The notes under the pieces: model-generated
Databases searched by the model: none
What the model was told of the DNA's origin: nothing
The model's input: only the letters and a program-made list of their open reading frames with translations
NCBI GenBank assembly: GCA_022578965.1
Contig: MU400894.1
Location: 1-26,321, forward strand
Source of the DNA: Xylaria sp. FL1777
Taxonomy: Eukaryota > Ascomycota > Sordariomycetes > Xylariales > Xylariaceae
DNA length: 26,321 bases
Direction of reading: 5' to 3'
Shown: positions 9,962-21,004 of the stretch, piece by piece
How positions within the stretch are numbered: the first letter of the stretch is position 1
Layout of the letters: each line of letters begins with the position of its first letter
Translations under genes and position numbers: made by a program

Positions 9962-12785
9962 ATAAAAACAAAACTTTAAAAGCTTTATAAATGCTTTAAA
10001 CACTTTTGTACAAAAAAACTATATAATATGCTTAGTTATATAAGCTATAATATTAATTGCTTTATTTTAAAAAAAATCTAAAAGTTTTATTATTATTGCT
10101 AGTTATATAACTAAACATTTTATTGTTTTAAGTTTACAATTAAAAATAATTATAACTTTAATTATAAAGTTATAATTAATGCTATATAAATAAATAATAA
10201 GTAGGTTTTATATATAATTAATGCAGCTATATTGTTTTAAGCAGCTATATTTTTAAAATTTATGTTTGCATAAAATGTTTAAAAAGCTTTATATAAGTGC
10301 TAAATTAACGTATATTAAAAACTTTTAAACTATATTATATATAACTTTAGTATAAACTTTTTGTTCGAAAAATTTCAGAATTAAGCTAGAATTATAAATA
10401 TAAAATGCTAAAAAATGCTTATTAAAGCTTATTAAGCTATTAATAAAATAAAAAAAGCATATAAACTTTTTTGTTATATGTATAACATATTAAAAGCTAA
10501 ACTAGGTTATTATATAAAAAATAAGTTAATTTTACAAATAGTAGTTAAAGCTTTAAATAATACTATAAAGCTTAATAGCTTAGTTTTAATGCTTTTTATA
10601 TTTAAAGTATATTTAAAGGTTAATTAAGATTTTCCTTTTTTGTTAAATATTATATAAAGAGCTAAAGCAGTTAAAAAAGCTATAAAAATGCTTTGCAAAA
10701 AATAAGCAAAAATTAAAATTAGCTATATAATTTACAAACGTAATAAGCTAGCTTTGTACAAAGTATTATTTTTATTTTTACGCAATAAAGTCTTTATATA
10801 GCGTAAAAAGCAAGGCTAAAAAAAACCGTACAAAATACAGTTAATTAAAAAACTTAACATAATTATTAACTTTATAAATAGTTTAATTTGCTTTAAATAA
10901 ATATAAGTTAAGCTATATTATTATATAACTAAATATACTTTAATAAATAGTAAAAAAAAAAATATAACTGCTATAAAACTAGCTATAAAACTAGCTATAT
11001 AAAAAAAACGCAAAAGATTTAAAAAAGTTAAAAACTTTTTTATAGCGTTTATATAAAACATTAATAATTTGTTCTTAACTTTAAAAAAGAAACAAAATTA
11101 TGCTTTAGCAATAAAGTTACGTAAAAATAGCATTATTAGTACTTTTAGCGCTTTATTTAAAAAATTAAATGCTATAAAAATTAATAACTTTGTTATATAA
11201 AGTGTTTTTTAGTTTGTAAAATATAATTTAAACAAACATAATAATACTTGAATTTTTAAGTTTTGCTTTATATAAAAAATTAAAAAAACAACAATTAAAC
11301 TATACAAAAAATCTAAATTAGTTATATAAAGCTATAATAATATAAAGAAAAAAACTGTATTAACTTAATTACTAATAATTTAGCAAATAAGCTAATAACT
11401 ATTATTAGCTTTAAGCTTTTTGTTAATTTAAAACTTTAATGCTTTAAGCAAGCTTTAAAATATTACGCAAGCATATGTATAATTAAAAAATAAGCTTGCA
11501 CGGAAGATTTTTATATAACTACTTTTTAAACTTATTTTAAAATATTTTAAAAAAATAATTATATAAATTATATAACTATTATATAGCTTAGCTAAATTAA
11601 AGCTATATTAGTTTAAAACTTACTACTAATATTATTATAAAAAACTTAGTATAGTAGTTTTTATATATAACTTATGTTTATTGTTTATATTAAGACCTTT
11701 GTATAAATTTAGCATTATAAGTTTGCAAATAAATAATACGTTTAGCTTTGCTATATTTAAATTTTTAGCAAAAAAAAAACATAAGTTATATAAAGCAAAG
11801 TTTTATGCAAAGCTAAAAAAAACTTTATAACAAGATTACTTTATTAAATTTAATAGTAGTTAAGTTATTTTTTTGTACAAAAAAAATATAACACTTATGT
11901 AAAAAGGCTAAGCAAACTAATTAGTTTTAATTAACCTTTATATAAAAAATGCTACATAATAATATGTTTTTTAATGCATATATAGCGCTTATATAAGCAA
12001 TATTTATTAACTAAAAGCTATATATAATTTTGCAGCTACTGCTTAAATAATTAACTTAGCACTAATAAATATTAAGAATTTAAACTGTAAAATTAAGTAG
12101 TAAATAAATAATTATAACTATAAATTAATGTTTATACTTTTAAACTTAAGCTATATAAAACTGTTTATTTTTATAAACGGTTTATTTATAAATAACACCG
12201 ATATAACTTTATAACTTAAATTTATTATTATATTTGCAATAAAGCATTATATAAAAAAAAACCTAACTTTTAAAATTAAAAAAAACATTATATATTAAAA
12301 CTTTAGTAAATGTAAACAAATAACATAAAGTATACTAGCTAGTAAATTATACAGTATAATAAATAGCTTTAATAGTGCTATAGCCCTTTATATAACGCTT
12401 TAAAAAATTATAGCTATACTAAAAATACTTTTAATTTTTGCTGTATTATATTTAAACTTGAAATTGTTGTATAACTGTTTAATAAAGCTAAAAACTACTT
12501 AAAAAAAACGCTTTATAATTAATATTATGTTATTTAAAAAATCGTACAAAAAGAAAGAAATTTTTAAAGTATAATGAATTAATAATAAAAACAATTTAGC
12601 TAACATGTTTATAAAAAAAACACTAAACTAAGCGCTAAAAACCCTAGTATTTATAAACTAGCTAATTGTATAAATAAAAGCATTCGTAAAAAAAAAGTAA
12701 AAACAACTTTTGTATAAACAAATTAAAAAAAAGAGTTAAAAGAATACTTTTGTATAAAAATTGTTATAATAATTATATAATAAGT
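9962..12785 (+). pseudogene. Pol of copia copy A: integrase, reverse transcriptase, RNase H
   Basis: One continuous plus-strand frame, with stops but no shift, runs through three domains. It starts with a pre-integrase motif near 9980 (KCFKHFCTKKLYNML, from an L-H-x-R-x-G-H type). The integrase core follows: first Asp codon AAT 10178-10180, second AAC 10343-10345 (N-F-S-I-N-F), Glu codon AAA 10451-10453. Spacing is 55 and 36 codons, the canonical D-x35-E geometry. Copia RT then runs about 11080-11880, with NITQAYV, LYSLAK (from YG-I-A-E) and LQINNT at about 11723-11740, where both catalytic aspartates are N (11732-11737). RNase H begins with INGLFINN near 12173, first Asp codon AAC 12176-12178. 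The order and motifs match fungal Ty1/copia polyproteins. The frame ends around 12785. Confidence 0.88.
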
Positions 12786-14037
12786 AAAAAAGCAATAAGC
12801 AAATATATTTAATTTTAAAAAAAACACTAAAAACTATAAAACATTGCAAATTTTATATTTTCTTTTATATAATTATTTCTTAAGCTATATATAAGTGCTT
12901 AATATTTTTTTTTACTTTTTTTACTAAACTACTATATAATATTTAACCTCTTTTTATTTATTTAAGCATAATAATTGCAATAAGCACTATATAATTATTA
13001 AACGTATATAATATATGTATTACTTTAAAATTTTACTACTTATTAGTAACTTTAAAATAAAAAGCTTTTATAATTTATATAAGCATTTTAGCTACATAAA
13101 GTAACTGTAATGCTACGTAACTAAATAAATACTGCATAAAAGTAGCCTTTATAATAAATCATTTAAGCTATAGTAAAAGCAATTAAAGCACTATATAAAA
13201 TTTAAACCTTAATATTAACCGAAAGCATTAATGCAACTTAAAACTTATTACTTTTTATATAACAGATAATTATTAATAAATTACTTAAATAATAAGCTAT
13301 ACAAAAAAAAAACAAAAACATATATTTATATATAGTAACTAAAAAAACAATTAATTGCTAAAATTACTAATTAGTAATTATATAACGTTATAACTACTAT
13401 TTTAGCTTATAATGCAAAGCTAGCAATTATTAATGTTATACTATAATAAAGTAGCCATTATATAAGTATATATATATATATATATAAATATATATATAAA
13501 AATAACTAAGTATAAAGCTGTTATAAATATATATATGTACGTATAAAGCAGCTAATAGTAAAATAAGCAGCTATACAAAATAAAAAGTTTAAAGATATAA
13601 AAGCAACAAAAAACATTATAAAATTCAAGCTTTTTTTATAAATAAAGCCTAGCTTTTATATTTTAGTATATTATTAAACTTGCTGCTATACAAAAAAGAA
13701 ACCCTTAATTAACCTTAATATAAATTGCTTACTATTAATACTTTACTTTATATTATTAGCTAACGTTAGTTAGCTATATAACAATAAAAACAAAAGACTT
13801 TAATTATGCTAGCAATAATTAAACTGCATAAAAGTTTAAGTGCTTTACTTAAAAGGCAATTATTTTTAAACTTAGGCTTTATATAACTATAAAGTTCAAA
13901 AAAAGCAAACATATAAGTAACCCTTTTTTTGTAAAAACTAAAGTATTAAATGTTTAACTTTTTATAGAACTATTCTTTTTTATTTTTTTTAAATAGCATT
14001 ATATAAAAAAAATTACAACCAAAAAAAAAATAGCTAA
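12786..14037 (+). other. Long 3' non-coding region of copia copy A
   Basis: About 1.25 kb lies between the end of RNase H and the 3' LTR, with no convincing frame. It includes a (TA)n tract at 13467-13500, an 18-bp palindrome centred at 13370/13371, and an A-rich run just before the LTR. This is long for a copia 3' region, so it may contain a further small insertion or an ORF decayed past recognition. Confidence 0.5.
13467..13500. repeat. TA dinucleotide microsatellite
   Basis: Nearly pure (TA)n interrupted by single extra A bases, within the 3' region of copia copy A. It could have arisen by repeated CA/TG to TA change of an older (CA)n or mixed tract. Confidence 0.8.
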
Positions 14038-14324
14038 TATTAGAATAACTAGTTATTAGTTGTAACTTTTATATATAGTACGTATAATAGGTTTTATATA
14101 AAAACTACTCCGTGCAAAAGCTATTATATAAACTAAAGTAATCTTAGTATTAGCTTAGCTTATATGCTAGTAAAGTTCTTACACATAAAAAAGAACTTTT
14201 GCTTTGTATAAACCTTTTTTTCTTTCAGATATATAAAATATAAACAGCTTATAATATAAAGATTATTATACTTTATTTTAGCATATATATATTAAATGTA
14301 CAATCGTATAAAGCCCATTTAACA
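14038..14324 (+). repeat. 3' LTR of copia copy A (287 bp)
   Basis: Starts TATTAGAATAACTAG (TG turned into TA) and ends CCCATTTAACA, keeping the CA terminus and a CCC that the other two LTRs have lost. It is preceded by an A-rich run (about 14022-14031) that could be a worn polypurine tract. Confidence 0.93.
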
Positions 14325-14329
14325 TTATT
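14325..14329. repeat. Target site duplication TTATT, right copy
   Basis: Matches 6945-6949. Removing 6950-14329 restores codons CTT ATT AAT ATT in the integrase of element H. Confidence 0.88.
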
Positions 14330-15208
14330 AATATTAAACTAAAGTTTTTAATTGCTTATTACTTATAAATAAATAAATAAACAAAAAAACTAAACTAAAT
14401 ACTAAAACAATATTTATAAAGTTATATTAATTATTAATAAAATAATTAAATAAAATTATTACTAATAGTACAGATTTTATATAATATATTAATAAACAAA
14501 AATATAAATATATTTTTGCATAAAGCCGTTTATAAATAGCAAGCAACTATTAAAAAACAAAAAAAAACATTAATAAAAGTACTTGCTATTTTAACTATAG
14601 TATTTTAAGCAAAAACTATTGCAACAAAAATTAAAACGCTATAAGCTAAATTATAATTATGCTTTTAATTTTTATAACAACAAATGTTAGTATACTATAA
14701 TAAAAAATAAACTAAAGAACTAACTTTTAAAAAAAAAAACAAAGTTTACTTATTATAACAAAAATAAAATGCAAACATTAATATTCCTTAAATTAAAACA
14801 AAACAACTAAGCAATAAATTAAAATTTAAAAAACTTAGCTTTTTTAAAATTAAAGAAATTATTTTACTTATTAACTATAAACTATTATTACTAAAAAATA
14901 TGCAAATTTACTTTATTTTTTACATTTTTTTATTAGAACTAGCATTTATTAAAATACTTATTAAAATATAACTAAAAATAAAAATAAATTAAAACGTTTA
15001 TAAGGTTAAAAATATACTAGATTTTTATTAAAACAATAGTAACTTAAAGTATTTTATTAAATAAAAAAAATACTTATATGCTAATAATACTTAAAAACTT
15101 AAAAAATATTTAAAAACTACTAAAATAGTTATAAATTAGTTTTATTGCTAATACTTTAATTGCTTAAAATTAAAAAAAAAAAGTTAACTTTAAAAAAAAC
15201 GCCTAAAA
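14330..15208 (+). pseudogene. Integrase C-terminal part and chromodomain of element H
   Basis: The frame of 4790-6949 resumes here at the first base. The segment with the catalytic Glu reads AYYL*INK*TKKLN* near 14357-14400, from an A-Y-H-P-Q-T-D-G-Q-T-E-R-L-N-Q type. The Glu codon is now AAA at 14384-14386, 36 codons after the second Asp when the insertion is ignored. Later pieces (INYKLLLLKNMQIYFIF, LLELAF) are the usual integrase C-terminal domain. A chromodomain follows at about 14990-15140: VYKVKNILDFY, NLKYFIK*KKY and NNT*K keep the Y-x-V-E-x-I-L, L-x-Y-x-I-K-W-K-x-Y and E-N-T-W-E-P layout, with W lost to stop. The tail is K-rich and ends near 15208. The chromodomain makes the element a chromovirus, a group thought to target heterochromatin. 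Confidence 0.87.
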
Positions 15209-15827
15209 AATTTTAATTAAACTTAAATAAAGCAGCTTATGTTGCTTTAGCTTGCTTTTTTTATTGTTTTTGTTTTTTTATTAGTGCTTTTTGTTTTTTT
15301 TTAATGCGCTTTATTTTATTTAGTTTATTTAAGAACTAAAGCTTTTGCTAAACTATTTTAATACTTTTTGCTTTTAAAAAACGTTTCTATATATAAAGTT
15401 AAGCTAACTTGCTTAAAACAAAATTAAAGCTATTTTAAGCTTGTTTTAATTCTTTTTAAACTAAAAATAGCTATTATTTTGCTTGCTTTTTTTTTTTTTA
15501 AAATAACAATATTTAAAAACTATATTATTAATTAAGTTAATTAAAACTTTTGATTTGTTATAAAAGCAACTAATGCATACGCATTTAAAACAATAAAATA
15601 TATTATTTGTTATTTTATATATTAATAATTAATTAAAGCAACAAAAGCAAAGTATAACTTTATAGCTAGTAAAATTAATAAAGGAAGCAAAAATAAGTTT
15701 TTACTTTGTTTTAAATAAGCGGTTAGTTTTTTTAATGCGTTTTAATATTATAATATATAAAAAAAAAAGGAAAAAAAAATACTTATAAAAAATTGTTAAA
15801 ACAACAATTCTAAAAAAAAAGGAATAA
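15209..15827 (+). other. 3' non-coding region and putative polypurine tract of element H
   Basis: No coding frame was seen. The strand bias flips to T-rich from about 15240 to 15310, unlike the A-rich coding part. Immediately before the LTR is AAAAAAAAAGGAATAA (15812-15827), a plausible polypurine tract for plus-strand priming with one T in it. Confidence 0.55.
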
Positions 15828-16321
15828 TATTATAAAATTAGCACAAAAGTAGCTTTTAAAGCAGCTTAATGCTTTTATATATACTTTATATTTCTTTTTT
15901 TGCTAGCTAAAGCTAAAATTATATAATAATTTACTTAGCTTATTAAGCTTACAATAATTTAAAGCTTATTAAGCTTATAGTAATTTAAAGCTTACTAAGC
16001 TTATAATAATTTAATGCTTATTAAACTTGCAGTAATTTAAAAAAAATTACTACTTTTTTTACTTTTTTTTTGTTTATATAATTATGCACTTTTTATATTT
16101 AATTATTTACTTAGTTCTAGTTTTTTAGCTATTAATTTTTTATAATTGCTAAGCATTAATATATTTATTACTTTTAATCCCTTAAGACTTTTATTAATGT
16201 ATAGTAGTAAAAGTACTTTAAAAACCTTTTTAACGGACTACTGTTAAAGATCCTATTATTACCTACAAATTAAAACCCTAAAAGCAAACCTGTTATATTA
16301 GTATATAATAAGTCCGTTACA
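15828..16321 (+). repeat. 3' LTR (494 bp) of element H, family 2
   Basis: Starts TATTATAAAATTAGCAC (TG turned into TA) and ends AAGTCCGTTACA. It aligns without net length change to 2950-3443 (reversed) and 25085-25578. Its 3' end keeps CCG and CCTGTTA, which are lost in the other copies, so each copy has decayed independently. Confidence 0.88.
15936..16039 (+). repeat. Four 26-bp tandem repeats inside family-2 LTR
   Basis: Units lie at 15936-15961, 15962-15987, 15988-16013 and 16014-16039. The first three carry TAGCTT or AAGCTT followed by ANTAAGCTT; the fourth is diverged (ATGCTTATTAAACTT). Confidence 0.85.
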
Positions 16322-17064
16322 CTTTATTTGTTTATTATTATAATATTAATTAAGTAAACTTTTTAAAAGCTATAATTTAAGTATTAATTAAATATAATAT
16401 ATTTTATAGTTTATTAATAATATTTATTAATATATTACTAATATAAAACAAAGCATTAATAAACTTTTTATAGTAGTTTTATATAGCGTTTTATAAACTA
16501 TTAGTAATTATTAAAAATATATAGTAAACTTGCAATATTATTATTAATAAATTAATTAATTTTATATTAATAATTTAGTTATATATAAAGAAGTTTAGCA
16601 GTAACTTAAATATTAATTAAATAGTTAAAAAAGCTATATAGCTATTTTATATAATAGCTATAATATTAATTAAGCTAAAAATTTATAATATTTTTAAAGT
16701 AATAGTTTAATTATAAAACACTTTAATGCTATATTATAAATGTAATATTAGTGCTAAAACTACTAAAAAATTAAGCATAACATAAATTTAATTAATAAAT
16801 TATATTAAAATGTTATTAATATTAATAATTTTAAACCTTAAAACTAATAAATAAAAAATAAGCTAAGTTATAAAATATAAAAATAACTAATTTAAAGCTA
16901 GATTTATAGCTTAAGTAATATAAAACAAGTGTTTTAATTATAGCAAAATTAGCTATTATATAAAAAACTGCAAAGCAAAAGCTAAATAGCTTAAAGATTT
17001 TAAAATAAACTAAAAAAAGCAAATTAATTAATCTATAATTATTAAAAGTAAGCTTTTTTATAAC
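16322..17064. other. AT-rich stretch with no identified gene
   Basis: Both strands were read; nothing recognisable was found. It sits where the 5' LTR, leader or gag of E3 would be expected. An open frame of 63 codons on the minus strand (16831-17022) begins near its end but has only low-complexity hydrophobic content. Confidence 0.5.
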
Positions 17065-19140
17065 AATTTTTTTAGTAAATTTAATAAAGTTTAAAATAAA
17101 TATAAAACTTTTAAAAATAAAGCTTTAATTAATAGCTTTAAGCGCATTTTTATTATAAATAACATTAAAAATAAAAACAATGCTAATAAAATAAAGTAAT
17201 GCTTTACTAATTATTTTAAAAATAATATAATTAATAAAAAACTTGCTAAAATTTTTAATATTGCTTAAAGTAGCTTTGCTTTATTAATTAAAACAAGCAA
17301 AAGCTAAAAAAACCTTAATAAAAAGCAAAAGCTAAAAAATAATTATAATAATTATTATAATTTTTTTTTAGTTAAGCTAACTAATAGCTATAAATTTATT
17401 ATTTTTTAAAACTATAGTTATATTAATTATTATATTTTATAATTTTTAGCATTTAAGCTAGCGCTATATTAGTTATAAAAACAAAGCATAATATATAGCA
17501 TTAATAAAATAAAACCTTAAATAATTAAAAATTGCAAAATAATAGCAAATTTTATAACTATTAATAATATATTAAAAGCATAAACATTAATAATAAATAT
17601 AATGCTAAATTATATTTTTTTAAGTAATATAACTATTAAAAAATAGATTTTTTATAAATAAAAAAGCATTTTTACTATTTTAAATAGTTATAAAGTTATT
17701 ATATTATTTAAGTTTAAAAAAAACTTTTTAATATAGTTAATAAAGCGTTTATTTATTAGTATAACTAGCAAAAAGTGCTATATTATAACTATTAAATAGC
17801 ATAAAAATATTTTAAAAGAACTATAAATTATTAAGTATTAAAATTATTATATAAAAAACTTTTTTAAATTGTTTAATTATTTTAAGCAAAAAACTAACAT
17901 TATTACTAAAACAAAGCATTATATTAATATAAGTAATAATTTACTAGTTAAACTATTATTATAAAAATATAACTTAGCATAAAAAAAAGTGCTATATAAG
18001 TTTATAAAAGTATATAAAAGTATTTATATTAAAAAAAGCATAAGGCTATAAAGTTTACTAGCGCTATTAATTTTAAAAAAAGCACTAAATATAATTATTA
18101 AGCTTAATAAAAATAATAAATTAATAATATAGCATTTTTATTATAATTATTGCAAAATTAATAAAAAAACAAAAAAGCAAGCTTATTTACTACTTAATAT
18201 AATAAACTAAATATAATAAGCTATAAAGTATTAATAATATGCTTTTATTAACTTAAAAAATAGATTTTAATATATTATTATATATAAATTATATTGCAAA
18301 AAAATAGCGTTTATTATATTATTTAAATTATATAAGTAAATAATAATGCTTTTTAAACTTTATAACGCTTTAATAACGTTTTAAGCATTAATATAAAAAA
18401 TAATTAAACTTTTTTATAAATAGCTAATTAGTTTATTTAATAATATTTATATTTAAGCTAAAATAAAAAAATAATTATATAAATGCTATTATTTGTTATT
18501 TATACGATTAGTTAAATATAGCATAATAGTTAATATATTAAAAATATTGCTTTTTGTAAATTCTGGTATTTTTTTTAGTTTTAATGTTTTTTGCAATAGC
18601 ATTAAAATAAACTTAGCAAAAGTTGCAGTAATATAAAAGTAGCTTATATTTAAAATTACTATAAAAATAAAAGCATTTATAAATGCTATAAGCTATTTTA
18701 AGCATTTTATTAAAAATTACTTATTAATTATTATATTATTAACTGCATTAATAAAAAAACTTAAAAATTAAAAAGTAAAATTAAGTATAAAAGCTAAAAA
18801 TGCATAATAAAAAATCTATAAAGCTATTATTATTATGCTAATTATTTAAACTTTTAATTAAAAGCTTTTATTTATAATAAATACTAATTTAAGCATATAT
18901 TATATTAAGGCATATTTAATGCAGCTATATTTTTATAAAACAATTATATTTTTGCATTTAGTAGTATATTTTTTAAAAAAGCTTAAAGTATATTAATTAT
19001 ATTATTTAACATAAAAGAAAAAATTATTAGCTATAATATTAATACTTTAATATTAATAGTATTAAATAAAAAGTAAAAAAATTATTGTTTATATAAATTA
19101 TAAGTTTTTTATAACAATAAAAACAAAAATAAAACAACTA
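17065..19140 (+). pseudogene. E3 polyprotein relic: reverse transcriptase and RNase H
   Basis: One frame is kept from 17065 to about 19140. Its first ~90 codons are rich in N and K and end in a run like NNYNNYYN, which would be a D/E-rich acidic stretch before G-to-A change. From about 18100 gypsy RT is readable: NYCKINKKTKKQAYL at the N-terminal palm, then IAFIILF and MLFKLYNALITF (from V-M-P-F-G-L-x-N-A-P-A-T-F). The catalytic site follows as LFNNIYI, with both Asp codons now AAT (18439-18444). After the FLGF-like segment comes the RNase H start FIINTNLS, whose catalytic Asp codon is AAT at 18886-18888, 149 codons on and in the same frame. A protease should lie around 17500-17700 but its motif is not clear. 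Confidence 0.75.
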
Positions 19141-20149
19141 GCAAAAATAATACGTTTTTTAAACGCTATTAAATATTTTAGCATAAAAATTATATATAAA
19201 ATAAGCAAATTAAATATTTTAGTAAACTAGCTATTAAAACTACTAGTTATACTAGTTTTTTTATTAATAAAAACTAAAGCTAATATAAAATTATTGCTAA
19301 AAGCTAAAATATAGCTAATAATACTACTATAATATTTTAACATTATAAATTTATAAGCTATTTTTAAGAATTTTTATTTTAAGACTAAATTGCTATATAA
19401 TATAGGTTTAAAGTAAATAAAACAGCATTTTATTAAAAAAAATAGCATGTTATTTAAGCTAATTAACTATAAATAAGCTTTAAAAAACTTTTTATATTTA
19501 ATTAGTATAGCATTTTAAGCTATAGCGCTTTTAAAAGTGCTTAAAGTGCTAAAATTACTACAAAATGCAAAAAACATATATATTAACCTAAGGCATGCTA
19601 TTATTAAAAGCTTAATTTAAAAGCTAAATAAGCGTTTTTAGTACTTAAAAGCTATATTTATTGCTTAATAAGTTATTACTAAATATAATTAATGCTAACT
19701 AATAAAATTACTATTAAATAAACTTTTAAATTTATAACTTATTATATTATTTTTATTATTTATATATTAAGCTATAAATTATATATTTATAGTTAATTTT
19801 AAACTATTAATATGTATTAAATATGTTATTATATAAATTAAAGCAGAAATAATGCTTAATGTTAGTTTTAAAGCAATAAAACTACTAATTTAACAAATTA
19901 ACAAAATGTTTAATTTTTTTAAAAAATAAATAAGCAATAATATAAATATATTTATAAGCAAAAAAACAACTAATTAACATAAATTAAATAGTTTTATTAT
20001 AAAGTTAATTATACTTAAAAAACCTAGAAATAATAACAAAGTTAAAAAAGCTAATAATAATATTAAGTAAATTATATTATATAAAAGTTTAACTTATTAC
20101 TATTTTAATTTTTAAACTTTATTAAAAGCAATTATTTATATATATAATT
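19141..20149 (+). other. Downstream part of E3, integrase expected but not recognised
   Basis: All plus-strand frames were tried. There are lysine- and isoleucine-rich runs but no clear HHCC finger or D-D-E layout. The segment ends at the 5' LTR of copia copy B, so the rest of E3 pol may continue beyond that insertion, outside the window. Confidence 0.4.
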
Positions 20150-20436
20150 TGTTAGAATAACTGGTTATTAGTTATAACTTTTATGTATAGTACGTATAAT
20201 AGGTTTTACACGAAGATTACTTTATATAAAAGCTATTATATAAACCGAAGTAATCTTAGTGTTAGCTTAGCTTGTATGCTAGCAAAGTTTTTATACATAA
20301 AAGAGAACTTTTGTTTTGTACGAACTTTTTTTTCTTTTAAACATATAAAATATAAATAGCTTATAATACAAAGATTATTATATTTTGTTTTAGCATATAT
20401 ATATTAAACGTATAATTGTATAAAGCTTATTTAATA
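20150..20436 (+). repeat. 5' LTR of copia copy B (287 bp)
   Basis: Begins TGTTAGAATAACTGG and ends TTTAATA, the same length as both LTRs of copy A. It is followed by TTAATTAGTAG, the less mutated version of the presumed primer-binding region. Confidence 0.92.
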
Positions 20437-21004
20437 TTAATTAGTAGTTATATTTGCACTTTTAACTTACTTACAATAAACTATAAATTAGTTAAAGTAA
20501 TAATAAAGTTATATAACATACTTTTATTTTAACCTATTAAAAAAAGATTTGTTTTTTGTATTACGCTTGTTTTTTTTTTAACGTATAAACATATTGTTTA
20601 GTTTACTTTTCTTAATTAGCTAAAGTAAGCACATACAAAAAAAAAAAAAAAAAGATTTAATTTATTTACGTATAAAAACTAAACTTTTAACTTGTTTGTT
20701 AGTACTAAAAACAAAATAAAGAAAATAGCAAGCAACTTTGTTACTTTTTTAATTATATTGTTATATAAATACTAAGCAATATATTAATTATACTATTATA
20801 TAAAAGCAAAACAACAATTTATATAACTTAAATATAAAATTAAATATATTATACGATTTAGCTAAATTTACTATATTTTAAAAAAACAAATAACTATTTA
20901 TAACGCTTTTAAAATTAAAGCTAGTTATTTTTACGTACGAAAATTTAGCTAAAAACGTTTTAATAAGCATATAATAAATAAATGCTTAAATTAATTTTAA
21001 AATA

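Larger units (their letters stand above)
6950..14324 (+). mobile_element. Full-length Ty1/copia retrotransposon, family 1 copy A (7375 bp)
   Basis: A complete element with two 287-bp LTRs (6950-7236 and 14038-14324), TG...CA ends and a TTATT duplication. The internal region has, in order, gag, integrase, reverse transcriptase and RNase H in one plus-strand frame. Integrase before RT is the copia gene order and decides the class. It lies inside the integrase gene of element H, so it is younger than H. It is thoroughly RIP-mutated and has no intact ORF. A second copy begins at 20150 and aligns at a near-constant offset of 13199-13200 over 4.9 kb, with only tiny indels. Confidence 0.93.
14330..16321 (+). 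mobile_element. Element H (family-2 gypsy/chromovirus), 3' segment after copia insertion
   Basis: Continues 4754-6949. It contains the end of integrase, a chromodomain, about 620 bp of 3' non-coding sequence, a purine run next to the LTR, and the 494-bp 3' LTR. Sequence after 16321 does not match what follows the family-2 LTR at 25579, which supports 3' LTR status. Confidence 0.82.
16322..20149 (+). mobile_element. Second Ty3/gypsy relic (E3), ends not identified
   Basis: Between the 3' LTR of H and the 5' LTR of copia copy B lies 3.8 kb whose centre encodes gypsy-type RT and RNase H on the plus strand. It is not a copy of H, because the RT residues around the catalytic site differ (FNNIYI against LNNILIY). 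No LTR of its own was found, so both ends appear truncated by neighbouring insertions. The 5 bases before copy B are TAATT (20145-20149); the partner duplication lies outside the window. Confidence 0.7.

Noticed and set aside
10966..11000. Short direct repeat ATAAAACTAGCT in copia copy A
   Set aside because: It is also in copy B and lies within the coding frame between integrase and RT. It is an ordinary short in-frame duplication, too small to be a separate element.
13362..13379. Perfect 18-bp palindrome AATTACTAATTAGTAATT
   Set aside because: With about 80% A+T in 26 kb, palindromes of nine pairs are not surprising. It lies in a non-coding region with no repeat or family conservation to support it.
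16831..17022. A 63-codon open frame on the minus strand
   Set aside because: Phe/Leu/Tyr-rich product of AT-rich sequence, with no ribosome or motif context. It lies antisense to the A-rich strand upstream of E3 and looks like chance.
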